Source of the DNA: Acidobacteriota bacterium
GTDB lineage: Bacteria; Acidobacteriota; Terriglobia; 20CM-2-55-15
Direction of reading: 5' to 3'
DNA length: 64,000 bases
NCBI GenBank assembly: GCA_022821145.1
Contig: JAJEEE010000025.1
Span: 190,716 to 254,715, forward strand
A model generated the notes under the pieces. It ran no database searches, had not been told where the DNA came from, and was given only the letters and a program-made list of their open reading frames with translations. The position numbers and the translations under genes are program-made. The number at the start of each line of letters is the position of its first letter. Within the stretch, counting starts at the first letter, position 1. Shown in pieces: positions 9,001-18,042 of the stretch.

Positions 9001-12000
9001 ACCGGTCACCCGTTGCTGGGTGTGCGGCATGATTCGGCGAGCGGCGAGGTCAGTTTCGACACCGAGCTGTTCCCCTCCGACCCCGCATGGCTCGGCGACC
9101 ACCGCGTGTTCGACCGGCTCGTGGCGCCCGGCGCGCTGTACGGCGCCATGGCGGCGTCGGCCTCGACCGCCGGCCACCCGGGCGCGGCCCTGGTCGAGGA
9201 CTTCGAGATGCGGACCGCGCTGGTCTTTCCACAGACGGACGGCGCCGACGGACGCGAGGAAGAGGGCTGCCGCCTGCAGGTGCTGCTCGATGACCCGGGC
9301 GACGACACGTCGCGACGTGTTCGGATCCTGAGCCGGCGTGCGAACGAAGAAGAGTGGACTCTGCACGCCGAGGGCCGGATCTCGACGAGTCCGGATTCGC
9401 CGGCAGACGGCGCGGGGATGGATCCGGCGCGAACGAAGGCGGACATGGCGCCGGTGGACCTCACGGCCTACTACCGCGGCAAGGCCGAAGTCGGGATCGA
9501 TCTCGGCCCGTCCTTCCGCACGCTCGAGGCGCTCTGGTCCCGGCCGGGCGAGGCGTTGGGCGAGATATCCCTTCCCGACTCCGTCGGCCGGAGCGGGCTG
9601 GATATCCACCCGCTCGTGCTCGACGGCTGTTTCCAGGTCATGGCTGCGGCCCGCGCACAGGACGAATCCGGCGAGCCGGTCACGTATCTGCCCTTCGGCT
9701 GGAAACGGCTCGCGTTGCCGGCGCGATTGCCGGATCGACTGCTGTGCCATGTGCGAACGCGACCGGAACCGGATGGCGGCGACACGGTATCGCGGGAGGT
9801 GATCCACGCGGACATCGCACTCTATGACGTCGGCGGCGCCCCGATCGGCACGCTGACCGGGTACACGGTGAAGCGGGCGACGCGCAGCGCGCTGCTCGCG
9901 GCGGTCGAGGGCATCGACGAGTTGCTCTACGAAGTCGTATGGCGTGATTGCCCCCTGCCGCCGGGCATGCCGGCCGCGGACTTCCTGCCGGGTCCGTCCG
10001 AGACCGCTTCCCGCTCGAAGCTGTTCTCCAGTTATCTGGCCGATGAGGGCGTCGCGGTCGCTGACGAGACCGACCTGCAAGGCGAATTGCAGCGCGTGTC
10101 GTGGTGCTACGCGCTCTCCGCGCTCGAGACACTGGGGTGGGAGCGCATCACGGGCGCGGTCGCGGACCCGGAAGAACTGCGCGAGCACCTGGAAGTGTTG
10201 CCTGAGCACGCGAACCTGTTGCGCCGGATGCTCGAACTCCTGGCCCGTTCAGGCGTGTTGCGGGTGGAGGACACGGGCTTCGTCGTATCGGTCGGAGCCG
10301 GCGAGCCGTTGCCCGATCGAATGCCGCGCGACTCCGAGGCTTATCTGACGGAGGTGACGGAGCGCTTTCCGTATGCCGTAAACGAGATCGGGCTTTTTCG
10401 GCGCTGCGCCGGGGCCCTGCCCGAGGTGCTTCGCGGCAATCAGGACCCGTTGTCACTGCTGTTCGGCGAGGCGAAGCCCACGGCCGGCGATCTGTATCGG
10501 CTGTCGCCGGTTTGGCGGGCAGCGAACCGGATGATTGCCAAAGTGGTTCGGACGCTCGTGGACAACTTGCCGGACGGACGGCGGCTGCGCGTGCTGGAGG
10601 TGGGCGCCGGAATAGGCTCGGCGACCGAGACCATCCTGCCCGAGCTTCCCGCCGGACGCTTCGACCTCATGTACACCGACATCTCCGCGGGCTTCTTCGC
10701 GGATGCGGAAGCGCGCTTCGGCGCGAGCGGCGCTTCGATCGACTACCGGGTGCTGGACATCGAGAAAGACCCGATGGACCAGGGCTTCGAGCCCCATGGC
10801 CATGACCTGATCATCGCGGCCAACGTGTTGCACGCCACGCGCAATCTGGACGAGACGCTTGCCCACTGCCGGGCGCTGCTCGCGCCGTCGGGGCTGCTCG
10901 TGGCGCTCGAGAACCAACGCGGCCGGGATTGGATGGACCTGATCTTCGGTCAGCTCGACGGATGGTGGCGTTTCGCCGATCGCTACCGGCCAAACCATGC
11001 CCTGGCGGGGCCCGACGTGTGGAATCAGGCGCTCGCCGGCAGCGGGTTCGCCGAATCCGAGGTTCTTGGCGTGGACCGGTCGGAAGCGGCCGGCCCGCCG
11101 GATCGAGGGGTGATCGTGGCGCAGGGTCCCGCCAGGATCGACTTGCCCCGGGGCGCATGGATTCTGGTTGCGGACCCGGGCGGTACGGCCGCGGCGGTGG
11201 CGACGCAGCTCGCGGCGCGGAATCAGCGAGTGGTCCTCGCACGCGGAGCGACGGAGGGCCCGGGCGAGGCGGCCGACAACGGCGCCGGCGTCGTCGCAGC
11301 AACGGTCGAAACGGAACAGCGCGATTCCTGGCGATCGTTGGTCGAAGACCTGCCCGGCGATGTGCCCTTTTCGGGCGTCGTGCATCTCGTCGCGCAGGAT
11401 GGTCACGGCGCGGGCGCAACAACCGCGCAAATGGCGGCGGACGCGAAACGGGCGGCGGCGAGCGCGCTCGCGCTCATACAGGGCCTCGCGGATGCAGACG
11501 CCCTGCCCGAGAAGGGCGTGTGGTTCGTCAGCCGGGGCGCGCAGGTGCTGGAACGGGAGCGGACCGGGCAATTGGCCGGCGCCGCTCTCTGGGGCCTCGG
11601 CAAGGTGGTGGCGCGGGAGATGCCCCACCTGCAACCGCGGATGCTCGACCTCGACCCCGAGGCGGAAGAACCGCAAGCCGTCCTCGCCGATGAGTTGCTG
11701 TTTCCCGATTCGGAGACCCACATCGCGCATCGCCAGGGGCGCCGCCAGGCGGCCCGGCTGGTTCGGACCGGCGCCGGCGGGGAGCGTCTCGACCTGCCTG
11801 ACGAGGCGAATTGGGTTCTGGCGCCCGACGAGGGCGGGGCGATCGAGGCACTGCAGGCCCGGCCGCTGGCGGCACGCGCCTTGGAGCCGAGGGAGGTGCG
11901 CATCTCGGTCGAGGCGTGCGGGCTCAACTTCCTGGATCTGTTCCGCGCCATGGGCCTTGTCGAGGAAGGAGTGCTGGGCGAGGAAATGTGCGGCCGGATC

Positions 12001-15000
12001 GTCGAAATCGGCTCGGACGTCACCACCGTCTCCGTGGGCGATCGCGTGGTCGGCTCCGGTATCGGCACTTTCGGTCCGGAGGTGGTGACGCGAGAGGAGC
12101 TGGTGACGCTGGCGCCCCCGAACATGTCCCTGGCCGCGCTCGCCACGATCCCGTCGGTATTCGTGACATCCGTGTTGTCGTTCGAGCTTGCCGCGCTGAA
12201 AGCCGGAGACCGGGTGCTGATTCACGCCGGCGCGGGCGGCGTGGGACTTGCAGCCATCCAGCTCGCCCAAGCCGCGGGCGCCGAGGTGTTCGCCACGGCG
12301 AGCGCGCGCAAGCGAGCCTACCTCCGCTCGCTCGGCGTCGATCACGTGTTCGACAGCCGCTCAACGGCGTTCGGTCGGGACATCCTCGACGCTACGGGCG
12401 GCGCCGGCATCGACATCGTGCTCAACAGCCTCACGGGCGAGGGCTTCATCGAGGCGAGCCTTTCCTGCCTCGCACATGGTGGGCGCTTCGTCGAATTGTC
12501 GAGACGAGACATCCTCAGCGAGGAAGAAATGGCGGCCCTGCGGCCGGATGTCGCGTACTCGATCCTGGACCTCTACACACTGAAGCAACACCGACCGGAG
12601 CGCCAGGGCGCGGCCCTGAGAGGGGTGATCGACCGGATGGCGGCCGGGGAACTGACACCGCTCATGCACACACGGTGGCCTCTTGCCGAGGCGAGCCGCG
12701 CCATGAGGTACATGCGCGCCGCCCGGCACATCGGCAAGATCGTGCTGACGCTGCCGCCGCTCCGAAACGGCCGACTGCGCCAGGACCGGACCTACCTGGT
12801 GACCGGCGGTCTGGGCGGCATCGGCCGCGCGCTGGTCGAATGGCTCGCCGAATGCGGCGCGGGCGCGATCGTGATGAACGGACGGCGCCCGCCGGACGCG
12901 GCAGCCGAAGAGGTGATCGACCGGTTGCGCGGACGCGGGTTCAAGGTCGAGGTCGAGATCGCGGACGTGACGGACCCGGACGCGCTGGACGCCATGCTGG
13001 CGCGGATCGACCGGGAACTGCCGCCGCTCGGCGGTGTGATCCACAGCGTGGGCGTGTTGTCGGACGCCGCGCTTGGAAATCAGAGCTGGAAGAGCTTCGA
13101 GACCGTTCTTTGGCCGAAGATACTGGGGGCTTGGCACCTGCACCGCGCGACGATGGAACGCGATCTGGACATGTTCGTCCTGTTCTCGAGCGTCGCCGGC
13201 ATTCTTGGAAATCCGGGCCAGTCCAACCATGCGGCGGCCAATGCCTTTCTCGATCAGCTTGCCGCCCACCGGCGCGCGCTGGGACTTCCGGGGCAGGCCA
13301 TCGCCTGGGGAGCGTGGTCCGGGTTGGGCGAAGCGGAAGAGCAGCGGGAACGGATCGCCGGGCAGCGTGAGGCGGCCGGCGGCGGCTGGTTCTCACCGGA
13401 GCAGGGGTTCAAGGCATTCGAGCGCCTGCTGCGGCAGGACGCGGCCAGCGCCGTGGTGGCGGCGGTGGACTGGCCGGTGTTCGGAGACTCCGTTGGAGGC
13501 CGTCCGCGCTTTCTGGAGGAGCTGCTCACCGTGGACATGGTGCAGGGCGACGGTTCGCACTCTTCGGAGAACGTGCTCGAACAGCTCGCCTCGACGCCGG
13601 CGGCGGGACGCGAGGACCTGCTCGTCTCGTTCCTGCAGCGGGAAGTTCAGGCGGTGCTGAGGTTGCCGGCCGCGCCGGATCCCACGGTCGGGTTCTTCGA
13701 CCTGGGAATGGATTCCCTGATGGCGGTCGAGCTGCGGAACCGCCTGAACCGCGCCTTCGCCGATACCTATGCGGCGCCCAACACCCTGGTGTTCGACTAC
13801 CCGACCATCGCCGATCTCGCTCGTCACCTGGTGGACGCGCTCGGCGAGCCCGCCCCGGCGCCCGAGGCGGCGTCGGCTCCGGAACCGCAGCCGGCGGTCA
13901 GGCGCCCGGACGATGGAATCGCGATCGTCGGCATGGCGTGCCGATTTCCGGGTGCGCCGGACATTACGGCCTTCTGGCGCCAGCTCGCCACCGGCCGCGA
14001 CGCGGTGACTGACGGGCGGCAGGACGACGGGTCGTGGACGGGGGTCGCGGGCGACCCGGCAATCGAGGACGACATGTTGCGGCGTGGCGGGTTCGTCGAG
14101 GAGATCGACCGCTTCGACGCTCGCTTCTTCGGTATGACGCCAATCGCCGCGCGTTTGACGGACCCGCAGCAACGGCTGCTTCTGGAAACGAGTTGGCGGG
14201 CGCTCGAGGACGCGGGGATCGATCCCGAGGGCCTGAGGGGCAGCCGCACCGGGGTCTATGCGGGAATCTCGACCAGCGAATACCGCGAAGTGATGATGTC
14301 GGCCGGCGGCGAGGGCCTCAACTATCTCGGCACTGCCAGCGGCATGGCGGTCGGCGGCGTCGCGTTCAGGCTGGGTCTCACCGGGCCGGCGATGCCGGTG
14401 ATGCTCAACTGCGCGGCTTCGCTGGTCACGGTGCAACAGGCGGCCGCGGGCCTGCGGAAGGGGGAGGTGGACCTGGCGCTGGTCGGCGGCGTGAACGCGA
14501 TCTTTTCGCCCGGACTGACCCGGGAGATGGCGGCTCTGGGAATGTTGTCGCGGCACGGACGCTGCAAGACTTTCGACGCCTCCGCCGACGGTTTCGTGCG
14601 TGGCGAGGGGTGCGGGATGGTCGTCCTCAAGCGTCTGGAGGAGGCCGAGGCCGATGGCGACCGCATCTGGGCGGTGATCCGGGGCGCGGCCGTCAACCAG
14701 AACGGGGCGACTGCGGGGCCGACCGTGCCGAACGGCCCGGCGCAGGAACGGGTGATCGAGGAGGCTCTGGAGCAGGCAGGCGTTCGGCCGTCGGAGGTGG
14801 ACTACCTCGAGGCGCACGGGGCGGGATCGGAGATGGGCGACCCGATCGAGTTACAAGCCGCGGGGGCGGTTTACGGCAGGGAGCGCGACGTCGATCGCCC
14901 GTTGTTGATCGGTTCCGTCAAGACCAATATCGGGCACCTGGAATCGGCGGCCGGGGTCGCCGCGCTGATCAAGGTTGTCCTGTCCATGCGCCATGGCCGG

Positions 15001-16437
15001 GTTCCGAAGCACCTGCATTTTCAGGACCCGAACCCGCATGTGGACTGGGACCGGCTGCCGGTGCGCGTGGTGTCGGCGGCGATGGATTGGCCGCGGAGGC
15101 CGGACGGTCCGCCGCGTGCCGGGGTCAGCGCGTTCGGTATATCCGGGACGAACGCGCATGTCGTCGTGGAGGGTTACCACGGCCCGAACGACGTCTCTCC
15201 CGGTCCCGACGGCGCCCCGCGGACGGTCGCCGTCTCGCTTCCGGATCCCTTCGCCGGGCTCGAGCACGGACAGGACGGACTCGCCGCACGCGGAACACGG
15301 CTTCTGCCGCTCTCCGCAAAGTCGGACGCATCGCTTCGGAAACTGGCGGGACGGTATCGCGCATGGCTCGATGAGCGCGAATCTGCGCTCGCCGAGGCAG
15401 GCGCGGCGTCCGATCCGATGCTCTCGGACATGGCGTGGACCGCTGGCGTGGGTCGGAGTCACTTCGTCCACCGCGCGGCCGTGGTGTTGCGGGACTGCGA
15501 GTCGCTGCGCAAGGGTCTGCAGGCCGTCGCGGAAGCAGGCGGGAGATCGCGACCCGCAACGGCGGCCAAGGTCGCATTCGTCTATCCCGGCCACGGGAAC
15601 GGGTGGGCCGGGATGGGTGAGGCGCTGTATGCGAGCGAGCCGGTGGTGCGCACCGTTCTCGACCGCTGCGAAGATGTGCTGGACGAGATACGCGGCGCCT
15701 CGCTGCTGGACACGATGTTCGGGCGGCCCGGTTCTGCAGCGAACTCAGGCGATCCTCGGTGGGAGCGCCCGGCAATCTACGCGCTCGAATGCGCGCTCAC
15801 GGCGCTCTGGTCCAGTGTCGGCCTTCGGCCGGGCATGGCGCTCGGGCACGGTTCCGGCGCGCTGGCGGCGGCGCAGGCCGCGGGCGTGTTCAGCCTGGAG
15901 GACGGCTTGCGCCTGGCCGCGGCCCTGGACGATCCGGGTGCGGTACTGGAGGGCGTTCGGACGGACGTGCCGTCGCTGACGCTGGTAGACGGTGTGTCGG
16001 GCCGCGTGGTCGGACCCGATGACGTCATGGCTGCGGCGTATTGGGGCCGGCACGCGGCGGGCGAGCCGCCGGCGTTCGAGCAATGCCGCGGCGCGCTGGC
16101 CGCGCTGGCTGTCGATGTGGTCGTCGAGGTCGGCCCGGACGCGGTGCTGGCGGCAACGCTGACGGAGGCGTGGCCGGACGCGGACGGCAACGCGGCTCGG
16201 CCGGTCGTCCTGTCGAGCGTGGGGAGGTCGCCGGATCCCGAGGCGACGTCCGAGCCGCAGTCGGGCGCCGGCTTCCTGGACGCGGTCGCCGGGGCCTACG
16301 AGGCGGGGCTCGCGTTGTCGTTCGCGGGGCTCTTCGCGGGGGAAACGCGCCGTCGGATCTCGCTGCCCGACTATCCCTTCGAACGGCGACGCCAATGGAT
16401 CCAGATGCGGGAGCGACAGATCGGAACGCCGACCTGA
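6079..16437 (+). CDS. Type I polyketide synthase, KS-AT-DH-cMT-ER-KR-ACP plus degenerate KS-AT
   Basis: Single 3452-residue protein. Domains in order: KS1 31-464 (DTACSSS, EAHGTGTE, NIGHLE); AT1 600-890 (GHSLGE near 692; PAYHS where malonyl-type ATs have HAFHS); DH 975-1270 (H in GDHRVF near 1008, LDGCFQ); C-methyltransferase 1330-1690 (LEVGAGIGSATE near 1505); ER 1930-2225 (HAGAGGVGLAA); KR 2238-2418 (GGLGGIG, FSSVAG, then SNHAAANAFLD with His at the usual Tyr position); ACP1 with GMDSLMAVEL near Ser2545. A second KS follows at 2615-3030, with Cys2778 in the odd setting LNCAAS and both histidines kept. AT2 3165-3400 has GHGSG at 3256-3260, lacks the central part and has no ACP after it. Full reduction plus methylation predicts a methyl-branched, saturated acyl chain, probably made iteratively. 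There is no thioesterase domain. Confidence 0.93.
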   Translation: MMDSNRHGGPGQEPHTRAEARSSEFSEDDRPVAIIGMACRFPGADGLSAFWRLLESGGNAVQKGLPGSGIGRVGAMFPDDTGQIEACRFGAYLDLDAIDRFDAAFFRISPVEAQLLDPQQRLVLETSWRAFEDAGIDPDMLKDSPTGVYAGISNNDYRGLILEANENAGSVEPAASLYAVTGTSLNTAIGRVAFALGLGGPAMAVDTACSSSLVAAHQAVTGLQRGDADLALAGGVNIILSGRLLEFRANAGMLSPDGQCKTFDASANGYVRGEGCGILVLKRLADAEADGDRIWGVIRGSALNQDGASPGLTVPNGAAQERVIRAAMKRAGVEPSDIDYLEAHGTGTEVGDPIEINATAAVYGNDRDPDRPLLIGSVKTNIGHLESAAGVAGLIKTVLAMNKGVIPKHLHFQNPNPEMDWERLPLQVTSSPTPWPKSGDRPPLAGVSGFGWSGTNAHVVLEGYTSPDGAAPRVDGSDWIAGAPRPIAVSLPASVAPPPSKAALAPRATRLLPLSGKTDAALRDVAARYLEWLDGHEEALVDAGAATDPLLSDMAWSAGVGRSHFGYRAGVVFQDTESLRAGLRAVAETDRRPAPRKAATVAFVYTGQASQWPGMGAALYESEPVVRAILDRCDRVLVEERDASLLDVMFGRSGAAGDLDDPRWKQPAIYALECALAALWSSLGIRPDVVLGHSLGEIAAAHTAGVFGLEDGLRLSALRGTLIGALPGEGAMGAVFAPASRVTEAVDAHNAASPGLGLSIAADNGAHQVISGPADEIAAILERLEAADVRVARLRKSPAYHSAMIEPAMDDLEAALSEFAFARPSLPFVSNLSGQTLGSGEALDAGYWRRQMRAPVAYRACVETLAGLGVDAVVEIGPHAVLGPMTSLAWPGAGGNAEPAVVSSLSRPATGEDRPAPGSGGGFVEAVAGVYEAGLSLHFDGLFAGEERRRISLPGYPFQRERYWVEAPRRRRRGTGHPLLGVRHDSASGEVSFDTELFPSDPAWLGDHRVFDRLVAPGALYGAMAASASTAGHPGAALVEDFEMRTALVFPQTDGADGREEEGCRLQVLLDDPGDDTSRRVRILSRRANEEEWTLHAEGRISTSPDSPADGAGMDPARTKADMAPVDLTAYYRGKAEVGIDLGPSFRTLEALWSRPGEALGEISLPDSVGRSGLDIHPLVLDGCFQVMAAARAQDESGEPVTYLPFGWKRLALPARLPDRLLCHVRTRPEPDGGDTVSREVIHADIALYDVGGAPIGTLTGYTVKRATRSALLAAVEGIDELLYEVVWRDCPLPPGMPAADFLPGPSETASRSKLFSSYLADEGVAVADETDLQGELQRVSWCYALSALETLGWERITGAVADPEELREHLEVLPEHANLLRRMLELLARSGVLRVEDTGFVVSVGAGEPLPDRMPRDSEAYLTEVTERFPYAVNEIGLFRRCAGALPEVLRGNQDPLSLLFGEAKPTAGDLYRLSPVWRAANRMIAKVVRTLVDNLPDGRRLRVLEVGAGIGSATETILPELPAGRFDLMYTDISAGFFADAEARFGASGASIDYRVLDIEKDPMDQGFEPHGHDLIIAANVLHATRNLDETLAHCRALLAPSGLLVALENQRGRDWMDLIFGQLDGWWRFADRYRPNHALAGPDVWNQALAGSGFAESEVLGVDRSEAAGPPDRGVIVAQGPARIDLPRGAWILVADPGGTAAAVATQLAARNQRVVLARGATEGPGEAADNGAGVVAATVETEQRDSWRSLVEDLPGDVPFSGVVHLVAQDGHGAGATTAQMAADAKRAAASALALIQGLADADALPEKGVWFVSRGAQVLERERTGQLAGAALWGLGKVVAREMPHLQPRMLDLDPEAEEPQAVLADELLFPDSETHIAHRQGRRQAARLVRTGAGGERLDLPDEANWVLAPDEGGAIEALQARPLAARALEPREVRISVEACGLNFLDLFRAMGLVEEGVLGEEMCGRIVEIGSDVTTVSVGDRVVGSGIGTFGPEVVTREELVTLAPPNMSLAALATIPSVFVTSVLSFELAALKAGDRVLIHAGAGGVGLAAIQLAQAAGAEVFATASARKRAYLRSLGVDHVFDSRSTAFGRDILDATGGAGIDIVLNSLTGEGFIEASLSCLAHGGRFVELSRRDILSEEEMAALRPDVAYSILDLYTLKQHRPERQGAALRGVIDRMAAGELTPLMHTRWPLAEASRAMRYMRAARHIGKIVLTLPPLRNGRLRQDRTYLVTGGLGGIGRALVEWLAECGAGAIVMNGRRPPDAAAEEVIDRLRGRGFKVEVEIADVTDPDALDAMLARIDRELPPLGGVIHSVGVLSDAALGNQSWKSFETVLWPKILGAWHLHRATMERDLDMFVLFSSVAGILGNPGQSNHAAANAFLDQLAAHRRALGLPGQAIAWGAWSGLGEAEEQRERIAGQREAAGGGWFSPEQGFKAFERLLRQDAASAVVAAVDWPVFGDSVGGRPRFLEELLTVDMVQGDGSHSSENVLEQLASTPAAGREDLLVSFLQREVQAVLRLPAAPDPTVGFFDLGMDSLMAVELRNRLNRAFADTYAAPNTLVFDYPTIADLARHLVDALGEPAPAPEAASAPEPQPAVRRPDDGIAIVGMACRFPGAPDITAFWRQLATGRDAVTDGRQDDGSWTGVAGDPAIEDDMLRRGGFVEEIDRFDARFFGMTPIAARLTDPQQRLLLETSWRALEDAGIDPEGLRGSRTGVYAGISTSEYREVMMSAGGEGLNYLGTASGMAVGGVAFRLGLTGPAMPVMLNCAASLVTVQQAAAGLRKGEVDLALVGGVNAIFSPGLTREMAALGMLSRHGRCKTFDASADGFVRGEGCGMVVLKRLEEAEADGDRIWAVIRGAAVNQNGATAGPTVPNGPAQERVIEEALEQAGVRPSEVDYLEAHGAGSEMGDPIELQAAGAVYGRERDVDRPLLIGSVKTNIGHLESAAGVAALIKVVLSMRHGRVPKHLHFQDPNPHVDWDRLPVRVVSAAMDWPRRPDGPPRAGVSAFGISGTNAHVVVEGYHGPNDVSPGPDGAPRTVAVSLPDPFAGLEHGQDGLAARGTRLLPLSAKSDASLRKLAGRYRAWLDERESALAEAGAASDPMLSDMAWTAGVGRSHFVHRAAVVLRDCESLRKGLQAVAEAGGRSRPATAAKVAFVYPGHGNGWAGMGEALYASEPVVRTVLDRCEDVLDEIRGASLLDTMFGRPGSAANSGDPRWERPAIYALECALTALWSSVGLRPGMALGHGSGALAAAQAAGVFSLEDGLRLAAALDDPGAVLEGVRTDVPSLTLVDGVSGRVVGPDDVMAAAYWGRHAAGEPPAFEQCRGALAALAVDVVVEVGPDAVLAATLTEAWPDADGNAARPVVLSSVGRSPDPEATSEPQSGAGFLDAVAGAYEAGLALSFAGLFAGETRRRISLPDYPFERRRQWIQMRERQIGTPT

Positions 16438-16491
16438 TACCGTTCGTTGCGCTCGAAAAACTCGCGAGTCACCGAGTCCAGGGCCGGAACG

Positions 16492-17976
16492 TCACTCCGG
16501 GCTCGATGCCGCCTCCGTTTCGGCAGGCGCATCGGCTGGGACGGAAGCCGGCGCCTCGGGCTCCACCTCCGGGGCCTTCGCCGTCTTGCGAGGCGCCTTC
16601 TTCCGGACGGCCTTCTTGGTCGTCTTCTTCTTGGAGGTCTTCTTCTTCGCGAGCTTCCGGGTTGTCTTGGCCTTCCGCGGCGTCTCCGGCGCCGCTTCGG
16701 CAGGCGCGGCGCCTTCCTCCGGAGCGGGCACGGCCTCCGGCGCGGACGCCGGCTCCGTAGCCCCCTCGTCCTGGGTTGCGGTCGCCGTTTCCGGAGCGGA
16801 CGCGGCCTCACGCGCGTCCGCATCCCGCGCCCGATCACCGGCGTCGGTCTCCGGCACGGCCGTTTCCGACGTGGCGACGGCCGCAGACCCGACGATGGCG
16901 TCGCCGGGAAAGACACGCAACACGCCCTGCCGGTTTCGCTCGAGCCTGAGAACTCCGGCCTTCTGGCAATGCCGCAACGCATCCAGCAACCCACTGAACC
17001 CGTAATCGCGTTCGTCGAAATCGGGTTCGACCGACTTGATGAACTGCTTCACCCCGCGGACGTACAGCGGCCACTTGAGCGGCTCGGAAGCCTTGTCGAA
17101 GGCGCCGCGAATCATGTTGAGCCCTTCCTCGATCCGCGCCGTCTGGTCGACATCCTCGGCAGGCGGGGACCCGTTGTCTCCGGCGTCGCCGTCGTCCTCC
17201 GAGGCGTCGTCCGCGTCATCGTCGACCAGCTCGACGAAAAGGCTCCGATCGACCTGCTTGAGCGAAATCGCGCCCGTGCCGGCCAGCTTCTCGATGAAGG
17301 CCCGGAACGTCGTCGCGCCGTAGTCCTGTTCCGAGAACGTCGAGTCCAACTGAAGCAGCGTGCTCTTCAACAGCCCCAGTTGCGGCGACACCTCCCGGTC
17401 GGACAACACCTTCAGGGCGCGGCGAACCAGGGGAATGGCCGCGCGGACAGGCGTCTCTCCCGTGGACCGCGAGCGGCCGCCGGATTGGCGGCGCGCCGGC
17501 GCGGAGGAACGGATCAGGTTCTCGTAGGCGATGAACTCGTGACAGTTCTTCTGCAGAATCGTGCTGGTGAATCCCCGCCCGCCGACGACGATCACCTTCT
17601 TGTCGTACTGCTTGAGCTTCTCGACCAGCGTCATGAAGTCGCTGTCGCCGCCGACGATGACGAACGCGTTGATGTGCGTGAGCGTGAACGCCATTTCGAG
17701 CGCGTCCAGCGCGAGATTGATGTCGGCGCCGTTCTTGTCGCCTCCGGGCGTCAGATTGCGCTGCACCATCTGGATGGCGTGCTGCCCCATCTGGCGCCCG
17801 TAGTCGCCGGACCGTTTCCAGTCGCCGTAGGCGATCTTCGTGGCGATCTCACCGCGTTCCTTGATGGCTTCGAGAACGGCGGAGATCTCGAACTTTCTGT
17901 TGAGTGTGTTCTTGACCCCGATTTCGATATTGTCGAAGTCTACGAAAACTGCGATCTTGAGGCGGTCTTCCGGCAA
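16492..17976 (-). CDS. NYN-domain RNase-like protein with two OST-HTH/LOTUS domains and basic tail
   Basis: 494 aa. Residues 7-155 form a NYN (PIN-like) nuclease domain: VFVDFDNI with D13, GADINLALDAL with D85 and D91, GGDSDFM with D111 and D113, and the strand KKVIVVGG. Two winged-helix OST-HTH/LOTUS-like repeats follow (about 178-255 and 285-360; both contain the block F-x-E-x-D-Y-G). The last 130 residues are an Ala/Pro/Glu-rich linker and a Lys-rich stretch (about 435-475) resembling histone H1 tails. The family is thought to cut or bind RNA; the substrate here is unknown. The start is a TTG at 17976 preceded by AAGGA; the domain begins right after it. It is convergent with the PKS. Confidence 0.85.
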   Translation of the reverse strand: MPEDRLKIAVFVDFDNIEIGVKNTLNRKFEISAVLEAIKERGEIATKIAYGDWKRSGDYGRQMGQHAIQMVQRNLTPGGDKNGADINLALDALEMAFTLTHINAFVIVGGDSDFMTLVEKLKQYDKKVIVVGGRGFTSTILQKNCHEFIAYENLIRSSAPARRQSGGRSRSTGETPVRAAIPLVRRALKVLSDREVSPQLGLLKSTLLQLDSTFSEQDYGATTFRAFIEKLAGTGAISLKQVDRSLFVELVDDDADDASEDDGDAGDNGSPPAEDVDQTARIEEGLNMIRGAFDKASEPLKWPLYVRGVKQFIKSVEPDFDERDYGFSGLLDALRHCQKAGVLRLERNRQGVLRVFPGDAIVGSAAVATSETAVPETDAGDRARDADAREAASAPETATATQDEGATEPASAPEAVPAPEEGAAPAEAAPETPRKAKTTRKLAKKKTSKKKTTKKAVRKKAPRKTAKAPEVEPEAPASVPADAPAETEAASSPE

Positions 17977-18042
17977 GTAGTTCTTCCTTGGGTTGCGTCC
18001 CCAGCCGGCCCCGGGCGCGGACGTCGCCCCGGGCCCAGACGT

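Noticed and set aside
13200..13260. His in place of the catalytic Tyr in the PKS KR domain (SNHAAANAFLD)
   Set aside because: As I recall, many bacterial PKS KRs carry exactly this NHAAANAFLD form, so it is not evidence for an inactive domain here.
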